The notes under the pieces: generated by a model
Database searches by the model: none
The model's input: only the letters and a program-made list of their open reading frames with translations
Told to the model about the DNA's origin: nothing
Program-made: the position numbers and the translations under genes
In this document: positions 20,866-32,737 of the stretch, piece after piece
How positions within the stretch are numbered: position 1 is the stretch's first letter
Layout of the letters: the number at the start of each line of letters is the position of its first letter
Assembly (NCBI GenBank): GCA_973895155.1
Contig: OZ316899.1
Coordinates: 1,178,001-1,242,000, forward strand
DNA: 64,000 nucleotides
Reading direction: 5' to 3'
DNA from: Marsupella aquatica
Lineage: Eukaryota; Marchantiophyta

Positions 20866-23233
20866 TGTCACTTCTGATTTTCATGGGGGAAAAAGTAACC
20901 GTCATTAAAATCCGGAAATGAGTATGAGGCAAAAATCCGGAAATGGATGTAAGGCAAAATCCGGATACTGATTTCCGGTTCTACTACTAAATCCAAATTT
21001 AGATCCTAGTCGGATCCGGAAATTCTAACTAACTAACTAAAAACTACTAAGCTACTAGAGAATCATCTTCTATCTCTACTCTAATTGGCTCATGGGTGCC
21101 ATCAACCAAACTCGTTGGCTTTTGGGAAGTAGGTGTCCCTAAGCTTGTAGTAGCTTCCGCATCCTTCAAATCCAAAGTAAAGCCGCGTGTGGGACTGACA
21201 ATCAAAGGCGACACAGACGGAAAATGGAACTCAATCTTCTCAAATCCGGGTGGAGTGCCCTCTGCATCAGACATTCCGGCTTCCGGAATCCGGACTCAAG
21301 CAGGTGCAAGCGTTGACTTCACATCCAAAATAATTTTCTCCATCTGGTCGAAAGCTCCCGTGATCTTCTTAGCAAACCGGTTATTACACTCAATAACCTT
21401 GGCAAGGGTGCCTGGGTTGGCTATGGCTAAATACTTATCAATCACGTTGGTCTCAACCAAGTCCAAGGCTGGTACATGAAGCGCTTCCTGAACACTGGTG
21501 ACTGCTGCATTCAGTAATTTCCGGATTTTTAGATGCTCCTCCAACTTCTTATGTGCAACATCCAACTGGTCCACCAAGGAATCAATCTTCTGTCTGTCCT
21601 TGACAGCCGGATCCTCCAAGTCCCAGATCCTCTTCTTGGCCTGGCTTTTAGTCACCATATCCAAAGTGGAAATGATGACAATCGGACTGCAGTTGAGCAT
21701 CTAAGCAACTTTGCTAACAAGATCCTCTAGTTGTTTTGTCTTGCCAGTGGCACTCTCCACAGGAATCCGGACATGCTCCAACTCTGCTGATGCCGTCCAC
21801 TTTGAACTTGATGTCATGCCCGAAAGACTTCCTCTGCTTTTCGGTCTTCAGACAGGTTCCAGATCTTTGACTGGGTCCGGTTCCGGACTCTAAACTAACC
21901 GCTTCCGGGTCCTAGGGGGTCGGACTTCAACAACAGGTTCTTCTTCTGACTCAGTCCCCTCAAATGGCTGTCAATCCGGATCTCCGAGTTGAGCCAACAT
22001 GGCTTGGTTCTCGTATTCCTCTGCCTTTTCATCTGTCAGAACCCGGTCCATGGAGTACAGGTTCGCTAGGTAGCACAAAAGGGAGGTGGGAGTCTTCTGA
22101 AAGTGAAGATTCTGGACTTCCTTAGCGATGACTTCCTCCAACACCTTTGCCCAAGAAATATTCTTCTCACCCACGTAGGAAGCAGCAATCGTATTGCCAA
22201 TCCGGATTGTTACTCGACAAGGTTTGGCAGGGGATAGAATGGGTAACAGGAAGGCCAGGACATCAAAGAACTCCTCATTCAGGCACTAAGACATCTTCCA
22301 GCCATCCTTCAGATCAACCTCACCATCAAAGTAATTGTCAGCATAATTCTCCTTCGAAGTCAAAAAACTCTCTCCCTTCAATGGCACATCTAGCAATGAG
22401 GAGATGACAGTCGCAGTCCACTTTTCCGGATTTCCTCTAATAGAATCCAAAAAATCCAAAGCAAGGGTGGCACGATTGCGGACCTCCTTCACGAACACTG
22501 CACTCTGGTATCCCCATGGCAATTCCATCAACTTTGCGCAGCCCATGGCCTCAAGGTTGTTCTGTAAATGGTCCTTCCTTTCCGGATCCATAGGAATCTC
22601 TGGACGCAGCGGCTTCTCGTTAACAATGACTGTCCACTCCTTAGTCGTCTGCTTTGGAAGCGTCCGGATTCCGGATTTGTCTGGGGCAAAATCTGGATCC
22701 TTTCTCTTCACCATGATGAACGAGGGAGAGAAAGAAACCAAATTAAAATCCCTTCACAAAATTCCGGAATCTCAAATCTGGAAACTGGAATCAAATCGTC
22801 ACTTCCCCACTCAATCAAATGATCACCCACTTCCCCCGTAACTAGTTCCTCACAACTAATGCCTCAAATTGGCTGCCTTGTCCGACTCTATTCACTCCTG
22901 TGACTTCTCGCAAAAGATTTCCGCAGCAGTTCGGTGGTGTGAGGAATGCCCAGTCACAGTGGCCTTAAGAACTCGGTCACCAACTTCCGGTCTCCGGTCG
23001 AACGTCAGACTTATGGTTTAGTCGGCATTCTTGTACGCCTTCCCTCACGGTGCAACTGTATTGGTATTTGCAAGTTCCAAAAAGAGTGCTATCCGGATAT
23101 TTCCGGAAGTCATACTGCAAACTAGACTTTGTAGTCATTTCCGGGTTTATTATACTCCATTAACGTGGTAATGCGCAAAAAAATTCAAAAAATAGCACTT
23201 TTTAATTTCTTTGGCCATAGCCCTGTTATCACA
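20866..23233 (-). repeat. 3' LTR of element G (2.37 kb, ORF-bearing)
   Basis: The integrase ORF is followed by GGTTGGGGAGGGAGTTA and at once by TGTGATAAC, giving the LTR start at 23233 on the minus strand. The matching end is TGTCACTTCTG on the plus strand at 20866, directly against the chromodomain relic. The F family has the same arrangement (purine tract, then TGTGACAC). The accessory ORF at 22741-21047 lies wholly inside. With no second LTR in the window, the right-hand boundary is well supported and the left one moderately. Confidence 0.65.
21047..22741 (-). pseudogene. LTR-encoded accessory ORF of element G
   Basis: It starts at 22741 and reads VKRKDPDFAPDKSGI, then MELPWGYQSAVFVKEVRN, then WKMS and a TAG, then CLNEEFFDVLAF, ISWAKVLEEVI and SLLCYLANLYSMDRVL, with an acidic, Arg/Pro-rich stretch and a coiled-coil frame at 21700-21296. 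The layout (charged start, LPW block, ISWA/YL block, disordered linker, coiled coil) parallels the F-family LTR ORF, though similarity is low. Visible stops fit C-to-T change (TAG for CAG, TGA for CGA/CGG). Function is unknown. Confidence 0.55.
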
Positions 23234-23250
23234 TAACTCCCTCCCCAACC
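23234..23250 (-). other. Polypurine tract of element G
   Basis: Read on the minus strand, GGTTGGGGAGGGAGTTA abuts the TGTGATAAC LTR start. It marks the 3' LTR boundary and shows that the downstream ORF is LTR-internal. Confidence 0.6.
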
Positions 23251-23272
23251 GGTGCAGCACCCTTGCAAACCG

Positions 23273-24583
23273 TCAAGAGGTGGAGTGATATTTCTTAACC
23301 CGAAATCCATTAACTTGAGTTAAGAGAACTTCGCCTTGTAAATCCTCCAATTGTAAAGAACCATTAGCAAATATCTCTCGAACCTTGCAAGGTCCAAGCC
23401 ATCTGGTATGAAGCTTTCCCGGAAACAACATGTAACAATTATCAAAAAGTAGAACCAAATCACCTGGTACAATCTTCACTTCTTTAAGCTTAGCATCATA
23501 CCGCTGGGCACGTCCCAATTGTTGTTTCTCGATCTCAATCAAAGCATAATGGCGATCCTCTTCTAACTTCTCCAAATTCTGTAACCTGATAGTCTGACTT
23601 AACTCCTCATCCAACCGGGTGGTATCAGAAATTTGGTAGGTGGGTACTTCAAATTCCACTGGGACAATACTATGGAGTCCATAAACCAAGTAAAAAGGAG
23701 TTTGCTTAGTTGTAATTTTCTCAGCTGTCCGATATGCCCATAAAGCAGAATGTAATTTTACATCCCAATCTGACTTGTGTCCAGCCACCGTCTTGAGTAA
23801 GATGCGTTCCATCAACCCATTAGCTTTTTCAGTGAGTCCATTAGCTTTAGGATTGTAAGGGGTGGTTTTTCTACGACGGATCAGATATGTATTTGTGAGA
23901 CTTTGGATAGTACTGTTGAGAAAATGTAGACGTCTATCACTCACCAACTCCAAAAGACAACCAAATCTGACCAAGATACTTTCAAAAATGAATTTAGCTG
24001 TTGTCTGAGCATCATTTTTCCTGGTTGCTCGAGCTTCTACCCACTTTGTTGCATAATCTATGGCAAGAATAATGTATCGATGTCTGGTTCTGGCTGAGGG
24101 AGGTTGAATGGGACCCACGAAATCTATGCCCCACTTTTCAAAAGGTGCTAAAGGCATGATAGGAGTTAAAGGCCAATGAGAAGTGGAAGTAGGTTTACCC
24201 ATTCTCTGACATGGATCACAAGCTTGGATGTAAGACTGAGTATCCTTATACATAGTCGGCCACCAATATCCAACATTCCAGATTTTCTTCATAGTGTTCA
24301 TTAATGCATAATGTCCACCTCCCTCTTTTGCATGCATGGCCTGAATGACAGTCTTGATCTCCTTTTTCTCGAGACATCGTTTCAACTCTTGGTCTGGAGT
24401 CTGTTTGTACAACACACCTTCTCGTAAGGTATAAGGCCCAACCTTATGAATGAAGACTGCTTGCTGCTCCTTGTTCAGATTCTCTGGTAAAACACCCAAA
24501 GTCAGAAGTTTGATGATATCCGCATACCAAGAATCCTCCTCATGGACACAGAAAATGTCTTCATCCGGAAATCGGTCATTCAA
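23273..24583 (-). CDS. Integrase of element G
   Basis: This is a 436-residue open frame. The zinc domain shows HAKEGGGHYAL and CDPCQRMG. Catalytic residues are visible in WGIDFVGPI, SDRRLHFLN and the Glu of the NGLTEKANGLMERIL region. The usual Gly after SDR is Arg, which may impair activity. The C-terminus KLHTRWLGPCKVREIFANGSLQ is the GPY/F region, ending VNGFRVKKYH. This is the longest intact pol piece in the window, but RNase H upstream is in a different frame. Confidence 0.88.
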   Translation of the reverse strand: MNDRFPDEDIFCVHEEDSWYADIIKLLTLGVLPENLNKEQQAVFIHKVGPYTLREGVLYKQTPDQELKRCLEKKEIKTVIQAMHAKEGGGHYALMNTMKKIWNVGYWWPTMYKDTQSYIQACDPCQRMGKPTSTSHWPLTPIMPLAPFEKWGIDFVGPIQPPSARTRHRYIILAIDYATKWVEARATRKNDAQTTAKFIFESILVRFGCLLELVSDRRLHFLNSTIQSLTNTYLIRRRKTTPYNPKANGLTEKANGLMERILLKTVAGHKSDWDVKLHSALWAYRTAEKITTKQTPFYLVYGLHSIVPVEFEVPTYQISDTTRLDEELSQTIRLQNLEKLEEDRHYALIEIEKQQLGRAQRYDAKLKEVKIVPGDLVLLFDNCYMLFPGKLHTRWLGPCKVREIFANGSLQLEDLQGEVLLTQVNGFRVKKYHSTS

Positions 24584-24668
24584 TGGAGAGTCATTCGCCT
24601 CACCGTCTAATCTCGAGAGGAAATCAGCATTCTCATGATGTTTTCCGGGTCAAACTTCCACAGTAAAG

Positions 24669-25001
24669 TCAAAATTCTTGTTGTAAAAAAACCCATCTAG
24701 CAATTCTTCCGGAAAGGTCAGTTTGGTTGACTAAATATTTCAACGAAGAATGGTCAGTATGAAATACCGTATGATATCCCAAAAGGTAGTGTCTAAACTT
24801 CTTACAGGCAAACACCACTGCCAATGCTTCTCTTTCTGTGACAATATAGTTCTTCTCAGCAGGGTTCATTTGTCTACTAGCATAGAAGATAGGATGGTCC
24901 TTACCGGCTTTGTCCTTCTGACTAAGGACTGCTCCAACACAAAATGCTGAAGCGTCAATGTACACATGAAAAGGCTTATCCCAATCGGGTGGTATCAGCA
25001 C
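24669..25001 (-). pseudogene. RNase H domain of element G
   Basis: Motifs present are VYIDASAFCVGAVLSQ, TEREALAVVFACKKFRHYLLG and FHTDHSSLKYL, giving the D-E-D set of the Ty3 RNase H. A frameshift separates it from the integrase. The C-terminal tether GKHHENADFLSRLDG is at about 24600-24660. Confidence 0.85.
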
Positions 25002-26183
25002 AGGGCAAACACCAACTTATCCTTCAAATTCTGGAAAGCTGTTTGCCAAGCTTCAGTCCAGGTATATTCAACATCCTTCTTCAACAACTGAGTCAGTGGC
25101 ATCGCAATCTCAGCATATTTACAAATAAATCTTTGGTAGTATCCCACATGACCTAAGAATGCTCTCAACTCTCTTAAGTTAGCAGGGGGTTGAAGATTTT
25201 GAATAATCTTCACTTTTTCAACATTCACTTCTATCCCTTTTCGAGAAATCACATGTCCCAACAACACTCCTTTCTGCATCCCCATGAAACATTTTTCTGG
25301 ATGTAAGCAAAGGCAAGCTTCCCTGAATTTTTGGAAAGTTAATTGCAGCTTCTCCAGATGCTCTTCTTCCGTACTGAAAACACAGAAATCATCAATAAAA
25401 ATTTCCAAAAATCGATGAAGGTATTCTTGAAAAATTATCATCATGATCCATTGAAAGGTTCCTGGGGCATTGCAGAGTCTAGATGGCATTACTGAAAAAG
25501 CATATGTGCCCCAGTACGTAGTGAATGTGGTCTTGTCACGGTCCTCCTCCCTGACTGAAATTTGGTTGTATCCAGAGTAGCCATTGAGGAAGCTGAAAAG
25601 GTCATGTCCTGCAACCGTATCTAGAACAATGTCAATGAAAGGTAAGGTGTAATGGTCCTTTATGGTGGCTGCATTCAACCTCCGGAAATCTTGACAAACC
25701 CGGATTTTAACTTTTCCATCCGGACCTGGTTTCTTAGGCACATGACTATGGGGGAAACCCACTCACTGCTTAGGACGGGAAAAATGAATCCGGCTTGAGT
25801 TAGCTTATCAATCTTGTCCTTCACCATTATAGAGTATTTTGGATTAAGGCAATATTGCCTTTGCCTTATTGGAACTGCTCCTTCAACCAAGTCTATCCGG
25901 TGTTGTCCTAAATAAGAGGGTATGCCTTTAATATCGGTATGGCTCCAGGCAAAGACATCCCTATATTGCTCAACAATTCCACATACTTAGATCGTAGGTC
26001 ACCCTGAATATGATTGCTAATATTCAAAAATTTCCCAGGTTCAATCTCCACCTTTTGACAAGCTCGTGGGTCTACTATCCCTTCAATAAAACCCATAGGT
26101 TCAATGGTCAATCCTTTTGCTTCTTCTGGTAAGAACTCAGCGCTGACACCTTCTTGGTCACTTATGACGCCCTCCCCATCCAA
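24995..26183 (-). pseudogene. Reverse transcriptase of element G
   Basis: Three overlapping frames (25908-26183, 25675-25890, 24995-25762) together give the RT blocks: VCQDFRRLNAATIKDHYTLP, FSFLNGYSGYNQISV, VMPSRLCNAPGTFQ and the catalytic IFIDDFCVFS. The conserved FGLCNAP is PSRLCNAP. At least one frameshift near 25720 and one stop near 25900 break it. Confidence 0.85.
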
Positions 26184-26611
26184 GATCCTAGATTTGACTC
26201 TAGTACTTAGGTAGGAAGGGTCCTGGCGTCATGCAGGTTGTAAGTCGGCTTTAGAATCCTTTTCCGGATCAGAGTATAAAACTGGAACTTTTCGGATGAA
26301 GTGTGCTTGATCCGGATTTGCTGATATTTTTGGATTTCTACCAATGTCCGGAATTTCAGTTCCGGCGGTTATTTTCGGACTTTCTTCCATCTCCACGGAA
26401 GCATCAAATTCAAAAATATCAAGAAATCGCACGTCATCCTATTTCCGTCACTTGGTCTTGTTTCTGACTGAATCAGAGTCTGTTGATGTGATTGTGGAAT
26501 TTGAAGTACAACCTTTGTCCACCTCTGTCTTTCCTTGGTGAAGATTGATGTCCCAGCTGACAGTCACTCGGGAAGTACCAAAAGTTAATTCCTTCATAGT
26601 CCAATTAACTT

Positions 26612-26971
26612 TCATCCGGCACCATACAGCCAGGGCCGTCCTAACAAGATTGGAAAATTGGAAGGAGAACAGGGTCGAATAATTACATACACCAAAGGAA
26701 ATGTAATGCCTCCAATTATTGTATCCACATTCTGTAAAATTCCAACTGGAGCAACCCGGGTTTGGTCCGCCATTCTCAGGAACCAATCAGTGGGCTCAAA
26801 TTTTTCAAATCCCAAACTGTATGCAATAGATTCTGTCATGAGGTTGACACCTGAACCTCCATCAACAGGAACTCTTGGAATGGAACACCCAGCGATTTGA
26901 ATGGTCAATATAGGTTGTCCTCTATCCGAAGCCTCAAGGTGGAAGCAATTATGCACATCTACAGTTGGCAA
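26612..26971 (-). pseudogene. Aspartic protease of element G
   Basis: VPVDGGSGVNLMTE is the active-site loop, with Asp-Gly-Gly in place of the usual Asp-Thr/Ser-Gly, and FPILLGRPWLYGAG is the second motif. Element F has the same DGGAGVN variant, so the substitution is a family trait here rather than decay. A downstream frame at 26448-26786 overlaps in another register. Confidence 0.75.
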
Positions 26972-27016
26972 TTTGGCTTTTCTCCTTCTTCTACCACCTA
27001 CTAATCTGATCTCCCT

Positions 27017-28206
27017 TCAAAATTGAGGGTTAATTCTTATCAATTCTCCTATTGTGATGTTGGCTTTGACATTGTCAATATCTGCCACAATGTCATATGG
27101 TTGGGATTTCTCCAATTTCAATTTCCCTTCCTCAACTGAAGGTATCACAGGGGTAATTGACTTCTTGATTTCAGGTTTCACTTGTAATTCACGAGCCAAA
27201 ATCTCTTTGACTTCTGCAAAGATGTCCGGTAAGAAGTATTTGAGATCATTACGATCATATGCTCCATTGTTCTTGTGGTCCACCTCTTCTCTTTCCGCTG
27301 TTATAGGCTGCCTGACCTTCTTCAATTCCTTCTCAAGGGGTTTACCCAACTTTTTCTCTTTAGATCGAGTCACTGCGAACACGTTCAGTACTCTGTCTCT
27401 CTCCCTAACTCTTTTCTTGGGTTGGCCAAGTTCCTCTTCCTTGACCAAATGAGGCACCTCAACATCAAACACCAGGCCTTGTTGTCCACCATTGTTCATA
27501 TCCGGAAATTTGGGGTCAGCCATTTTAATTTCCGGATTCAGCTTCAGATCTGCACTTGGGAGGGGTTTTCCCATACTTTCTCCTTTTTCTTCACTATGGC
27601 GACTTGTGGTGTAGACTCCTTCCTTGGGTTCCGATACATTGGAGAGGTGACTTCCACAATTCGGACATGGTCCACCTCTTCTCTTGGTAACCACATTTCT
27701 TCCTCATAACACACAAGCCGAACATTAGCTTCTGGTTTTTGTGTATCCTTGACTGGCTCTTGTACATACCTTACCAGCATCTTTGGCTTTGGTGGCGCAG
27801 GACATTCCATAGGTAAGTGACCTTCCTTACCGCAGTTTCCACACAAAGGAGTCATCCCCTCAGGTCTCTTTGGCCACGGACATTGCGGTGAAAAATGAGC
27901 CTGATCCCCACAATTCCAACATACGCCTCTTGGAAAAGTTCCTTGTGGTGGGTATCCTCCTGGTGGTGCCATAGGTGGCTTATAGACAGGTCTATTAGGT
28001 CCTCCTTGAGGTCTTATTGGTGGTCTAGGGAAGAATTGTACAGGGCCCTGAGGTTGAACTTGGTACACTGAATCTTCATACCTTTGGAACTCTGGATCAC
28101 ACTCCATCTCACCTTCATAGTCTTCACCTACAATGTAATTCACTTGCTTCGAGCTAGGGCATTCATTAGGATAATGGCCCATTTTCTTACAAACAACACA
28201 CCACAC
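27017..28206 (-). pseudogene. Gag nucleocapsid region of element G, three zinc knuckles
   Basis: The frame at 27544-28206 holds CVVCKKMGHYPNEC, CWNCGDQAHFSPQC and CGNCGKEGHLPMEC, each fitting C-x2-C-x4-H-x4-C, with Pro/Gly-rich spacers. A second frame (27017-27694) continues with a Lys/Glu-rich segment leading to the protease. Zinc knuckles bind the element RNA during packaging. Three knuckles are more than most plant Ty3 elements carry. Confidence 0.8.
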
Positions 28207-28318
28207 ATTGTACCTCTGTTGTTGTAAGGGTCTTCATAGTGGATTATTCATTGCAAGGTTTACAGCCAATCCCTTCATCTGTTTGGCGAGACCTTCCATG
28301 ATGTCTACCATTTTGCCT

Positions 28319-28672
28319 TCACTTTTTGCAGTTTTTTGCAGGTTTAAGAGTGGACACTTTCTTGGATTTCACCTCCTCCTCATCAAAACTGTCTGTATCA
28401 TCTCCACTGTCATCACTCTCACTGGATGTATCATCTTCAGAAGAGGAAGAATCGGCTTGTTTCATTTTCTTTTTCTTAGACTTCTTCTTCTTTTTCCTTT
28501 CTTCTTCTTCAATCTCTTTTGCCAGTTGGGACCGTTGGGAGAGATTGGCATCTATATAGGATTGAGCTACATCATAAGCCTCACTCAATGTGATAGGATT
28601 GGACCTTCTGACAAACTTATTCAATCCAGGGTACAAGCCTTGAATAAACCATTCCTTGACGGGCGTTCCCAT
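28319..28672 (-). pseudogene. Gag capsid C-terminal part of element G, truncated
   Basis: VKEWFIQGLYPGLNKFVRRS followed by LSEAYDVAQSYIDANL is the end of a Ty3 capsid domain, then a Lys/Glu and Ser/Asp-rich linker. The capsid start is cut off at the junction with chromovirus RT at about 28660-28680. Confidence 0.7.
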
Positions 28673-29400
28673 TCTTTGATCTCCTTAAGCTTGTCCTGAC
28701 TAGGCGTAATCCCTTCCTGGGTAAAGGTATGGCCGAGGAACTAAATCTCGTTCATTGCAAACTTGCACTTGCTAGGTTTAGCAAAGAGACGAGCCTTACA
28801 AAGGCAAGAGAACACTTCTCTGAGCAACTGCTCATGTTCCTCCAACGTTTTTGAGTAGATTAGGATGTCGTCAATAAAGAAGACCACTCCTTGGTCCAAC
28901 AAGTCATGAAAGATGGTATTCATCATCTTCATGAACGTTGCGATTGCATCACACAACCCGAAAGACATAACCAAAAACTCATAGGATCCGAACCTTGTGC
29001 GCATCGCGGTCTTATACTCGTCTCCCTTAGCCATGCGGATCTGATAATACCCAGACCACAAGTCCACCTTTGAAAACATCCTAGCCCTGGAGAGGCAATC
29101 AAAGAGGTCATCCATACAAGGTAACGGGTACTTGTTCTTTACCGTCTACTTATTGAGGGCCCGATAATTTGCACACAATCTCAAAGTACCATCCTTTTTG
29201 GACACAAACAGCACGGGCGCCCCATAAGGACTCTTACTGGGACGAATTAACCCTTGGTTGATCAACTCTTCCAAGGCGTTCTTCAACATCATTTATTCGT
29301 TCAGGTTCAAACGATAAGGAGCTTTAGCCTGAGGAGCCAAACCTGGCTCCAACTCAACTTGGTGATCCACTTCTCTCCGCGGGGGTAAACCTTTAGGTAG
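28660..29400 (-). pseudogene. Chromovirus RT fragment (element K)
   Basis: Minus-strand translation gives YRLNLNE (about 29290), VDLWSGYYQIRMA, LVMSFGLCDAIATF and the catalytic VVFFIDDILIYSKTLEEH, then FLGHTFTQEGI. It runs off at about 28660 into gag of element G and begins at 29400, where the LTR of element F ends. The conserved FGLCNAP is FGLCDAI. A TAG stands before FLGHTF, and another stop lies near 29147. It probably belongs with the chromodomain relic at 20577-20865. Confidence 0.85.
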
Positions 29401-30278
29401 TGTCACATCGTCAGCCTAGGCCTTAACCTGGGCTTCGGCTTAGACAGGCACATCCTTCGTCAAAATGAGGGTTCGGGCAGGGAGGGAGGCACGGAATGCA
29501 CCTAACTCACATAAACTAGCGCTAAGTGCGCCTATTGTCATATACAGACACCTCTTAGGTATGGTTTGTGTTTTGCCGCCGAAACGTACCTCAGTCGATA
29601 GCAGGATCAACCCCGGCTTACGGGCTTCTAAGCCTTTGTGTTGTCCGCCTTCGATCCGGATTCGATGGTATGGGTACTCAACCCGGGCTTGCAACCACTT
29701 ACCCACAAGTTGCACCCCGTGCAGACCTGGGTAGTGCGTTCGGCCAAGCATTGGCACCTATACACAAGATTCACACATATACATACGCACAAGCATACAA
29801 TCTTGATTTACACGAAGAAAATAATGGGAAAGGATTTTACTACATAGGAGACATATGCGTACACTTAGTTGACCCAAAAGCTCTGGAATGAACAGGTCCG
29901 AGGCCAAGGGTGTACACTACAACGGAGCCCGGCTCCGCACTCGCCCAGCGAGCTTAGTCCTACACCCTCCCCTTGGTACTCTCACTCCCAGAGGTCGGGA
30001 CTCCCCGCACATACCGCGGATGTCCACCACTGAGACTAAAAATCCCCGCTGCCTCTACCAAGGGGTGCACTAAATACTAAGGCCGAGGAACGGAGTGCCC
30101 TCTCACCCAAAGATTTGCTAACTAAGGTCCTAACTAAGCTGGCTGTCAAGCTGGAAAACGGCTTGTCTTATTAGAAGATCCTAATCTATGCAGGTTGTAC
30201 AACATGGCAGTGTTGCTTTAACTAGGGCAGGTGCTTGTCCCTATAGCCTAATTTAGCTACTCCTACTCTATTTTAATC

Positions 30279-32737
30279 CTACTCCGCTGCTAATGCCTGG
30301 CACGCTTGCCAGAGCCGCCCGAGTGGAGCGGCTATCCCGCTGCCTTCTGAGTCTATCAGCGTCCTGCTTGAGTAGCTGGACCTGGTCCAGCAGAGATTTG
30401 TTCTACCGCTTCGCCGCTTCGCCGCGTCCGCCTCTTCCGCCTCTTCCGTGGCCTCCTGGCATGCCTCCTCCAGTTGCTGGGTGTCGCTCGTCAGCTTATC
30501 CACCAACTGGGCCTGTTTCGTGGCTTCTCCTTGAAGCCGCGCCACCTCTGTCTTCAGGGTGTCAATCTCAGCTGTGTCCCGCTGAGATCTAGAGTCAGCT
30601 TCCTCCAGATCCTTTTGCCAATTGACAGTTTGTCCCTTCAAACCGTCAATCTTGTCCCGGAGCCGTGCAATCTCGACGTCCTTTCCTAGCCCGGCCTGTT
30701 CTGCTAAAGCTGCTTGGTCCCTAGCCTCGGCAACCTGGTCCTCTGTGGCCGTTACTTGAGGCCGTAGTTGCTGGAGTTCAGCCTCCAAGGTTGCCACTTC
30801 GTCCTTCAGGTAGGCAAACTCAACCCGATATCGCTCTATTCTCTGCGCTGTCTCTGCTTGCGCATGTCCTGCCCTTACAGCCACAACCAACTCCTGGTTG
30901 AAGAAGTAGGCCACCCTCCGGGCCATGTATTCCCCGGTGTCCCGAGAGATCTGTTGCAAGAAATCTCCCAACAACCCGTTCAGAAATGTGCTCGGTGCAA
31001 AGAGTTCCGGATGATCTAGACTATGTCCATCTGGATTCGGGCACGAGCAGACTCCAACCCGTGCGGGAGTAGGAGTGGACACATCCAGCCCTTGAGGTAA
31101 GTCGGTCGAAGGGGCTGGTTCCATTGGAGGTGGGCGGTTCTCCTGCACCACCGCAAGGGGTGGCGGAATCCCCTCGGCTACCGTGGCATCTACTTCGGGT
31201 ATGGCTTCATCCGGCCCGGCTTCGATTGCATTGTCCCAATTGATCGCGTCTAAGGTTGCAATAACGTCAATGGGTATGCCTGGCGGGGCGGCAACGGCGG
31301 GTTGCGGGGCCGGGGTAGCAGGACTTGTAGCTACCAGACTTCGGGACTCGGGCTGCGGTCGCCTCACCTGGGCTGGGAACACCCATTTTGGCGGGGTCAG
31401 CTCGGGCTCGTTGAGACGCGGGAGGCTCTGGTGGTCAAAACAAGCGTACCACTCGATGATGATTTTGATGTGGCTAGCGAAGTATGCCCTTCCGCCAAGG
31501 TACAAAGTCTTCCTTCTCCGCTCCATCTCCTCGTGGAACTTCTTGATGAAGAAGGACGCCCACTTCCTGGGCCGATAGTTCTCCACTTGGATGACCTGAG
31601 CGGCCGATATTTCTCCTCTGGGTTCCATCATGTGGAGGGCATACCGTTGGAACTCCAGGCGTTCTGCTACCTCCGGGATGAGGCACGTCCTCATTAAGAA
31701 CCCATTGTCCACTACCCCCTCGGCCGGGAAACTAGAGGACTGGTATTTAGCTCCCTTGCCCCAAGGAGCCCGCAACTCTACTCAGTTTATCCCCTCGGGT
31801 AAACCAAAAATCATCTTTAGACGTGCCTCATTGAGGCACATCACTCTCTCGTGAGCTCGGGTTTGTTGACAGGCCTCAACGAAGTTCTGAATGAACTCCG
31901 ACATATCCTGTCCGTAGTACCTGCTTGAGTTCCAAGGGAGAGAGGCGAGGTGCTCAAACCCTTGGGTCTTCAGATAGCATGCATGCTTGGGGTGGAGGAT
32001 GTTCTTGTGAACATTGTCCCCCATGCGATGCATGGTCAGCTTGGCTACCGCAACCGTGGCAACCCAGATACGGCTGCGGGCTCCTTCCTCTTCCTACCCC
32101 AAGACTGATTCCCGGGGTGACTAGAAGAGGGGGACACCTCTCCTTCCTCTCGATCAGGTGGTGGTAGTGCGACTGCCATGAGTATTGGTGCCGAGGCCGC
32201 TAGAGTTACCGTGTTATCCCCTTGGGCTTGCTGGAGTGGTGCTGGGTTGTTCAGCGCTCGTTGAGTCATACCCCGTGGCTGTCGATTCAGAGGAGGGTGA
32301 GCCTCCTCATCTTCAGAGCTAATATTTACCGCATTCACCATGGATCGTACTCAGAGAGGCGATGGAACCGGTGGCGGGGACTGGCTTGGTTGAGGCCGAG
32401 GAGGTGTAGGTGCGGGTACGGGTACGGGCACGGGTTGGCCGGCATTGGTCGTTGATGGTAGAGTTTCCATGAAGTTCTATAGGGAATGCCGGTGGAGATT
32501 TTCCGAAGCAAGTGAAGACGACCCTGTCGACCGGGCAGTGTTGAGCTCGCTGTTGATGATAGCCCGGACCCAAGCGAGGATGTGGTTAAAGTGGTGCTGC
32601 TGCAAGTCGATCGTGCCTGGGATATTGAAGACCTCGTCCGGAAGCCAAAGCAATGCCTCCCAGAAGCCGATGTATTTGCCTCCGTCAAAGAAGTACCCTG
32701 ATACTTCTTTGGGTCGGTAAAGCTTGCTCTGGGACGG
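30279..32737 (-). pseudogene. LTR-encoded accessory ORF of element F, 3' part
   Basis: This part spans the block HRMGDNVHKNILHPKH, the segment MMEPRGEISAAQVIQVENYRP and the C-terminal coiled coil (long open run 30279-31775). A TGA at 31782-31784 replaces the CGA seen in the sister copy, a 7-base deletion near 32050 shifts the frame, and the last 40 codons are in another register. The N-terminal part lies beyond element B at 37664-37847. Confidence 0.7.

Larger units (their letters stand above)
20866..28680 (-). mobile_element. Ty3/gypsy element G (Tat/Athila-like)
   Basis: Minus-strand order is gag (28672-27017), protease, RT, RNase H, integrase (to 23273), purine tract (23250-23234), then the 3' LTR (23233-20866). 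There is no chromodomain; the integrase ends VNGFRVKKYH, as in Tat/Athila-type elements. The 5' LTR and the start of gag are missing: gag joins chromovirus RT sequence at about 28660-28680. G-C palindromes of the type TCCGGA are unusually frequent along the whole element. Confidence 0.85.

Noticed and set aside
27054-27709. Plus-strand ORFs over 27.0-28.7 kb
   Set aside because: They are shadows of the minus-strand gag of element G, which has clear zinc knuckles.
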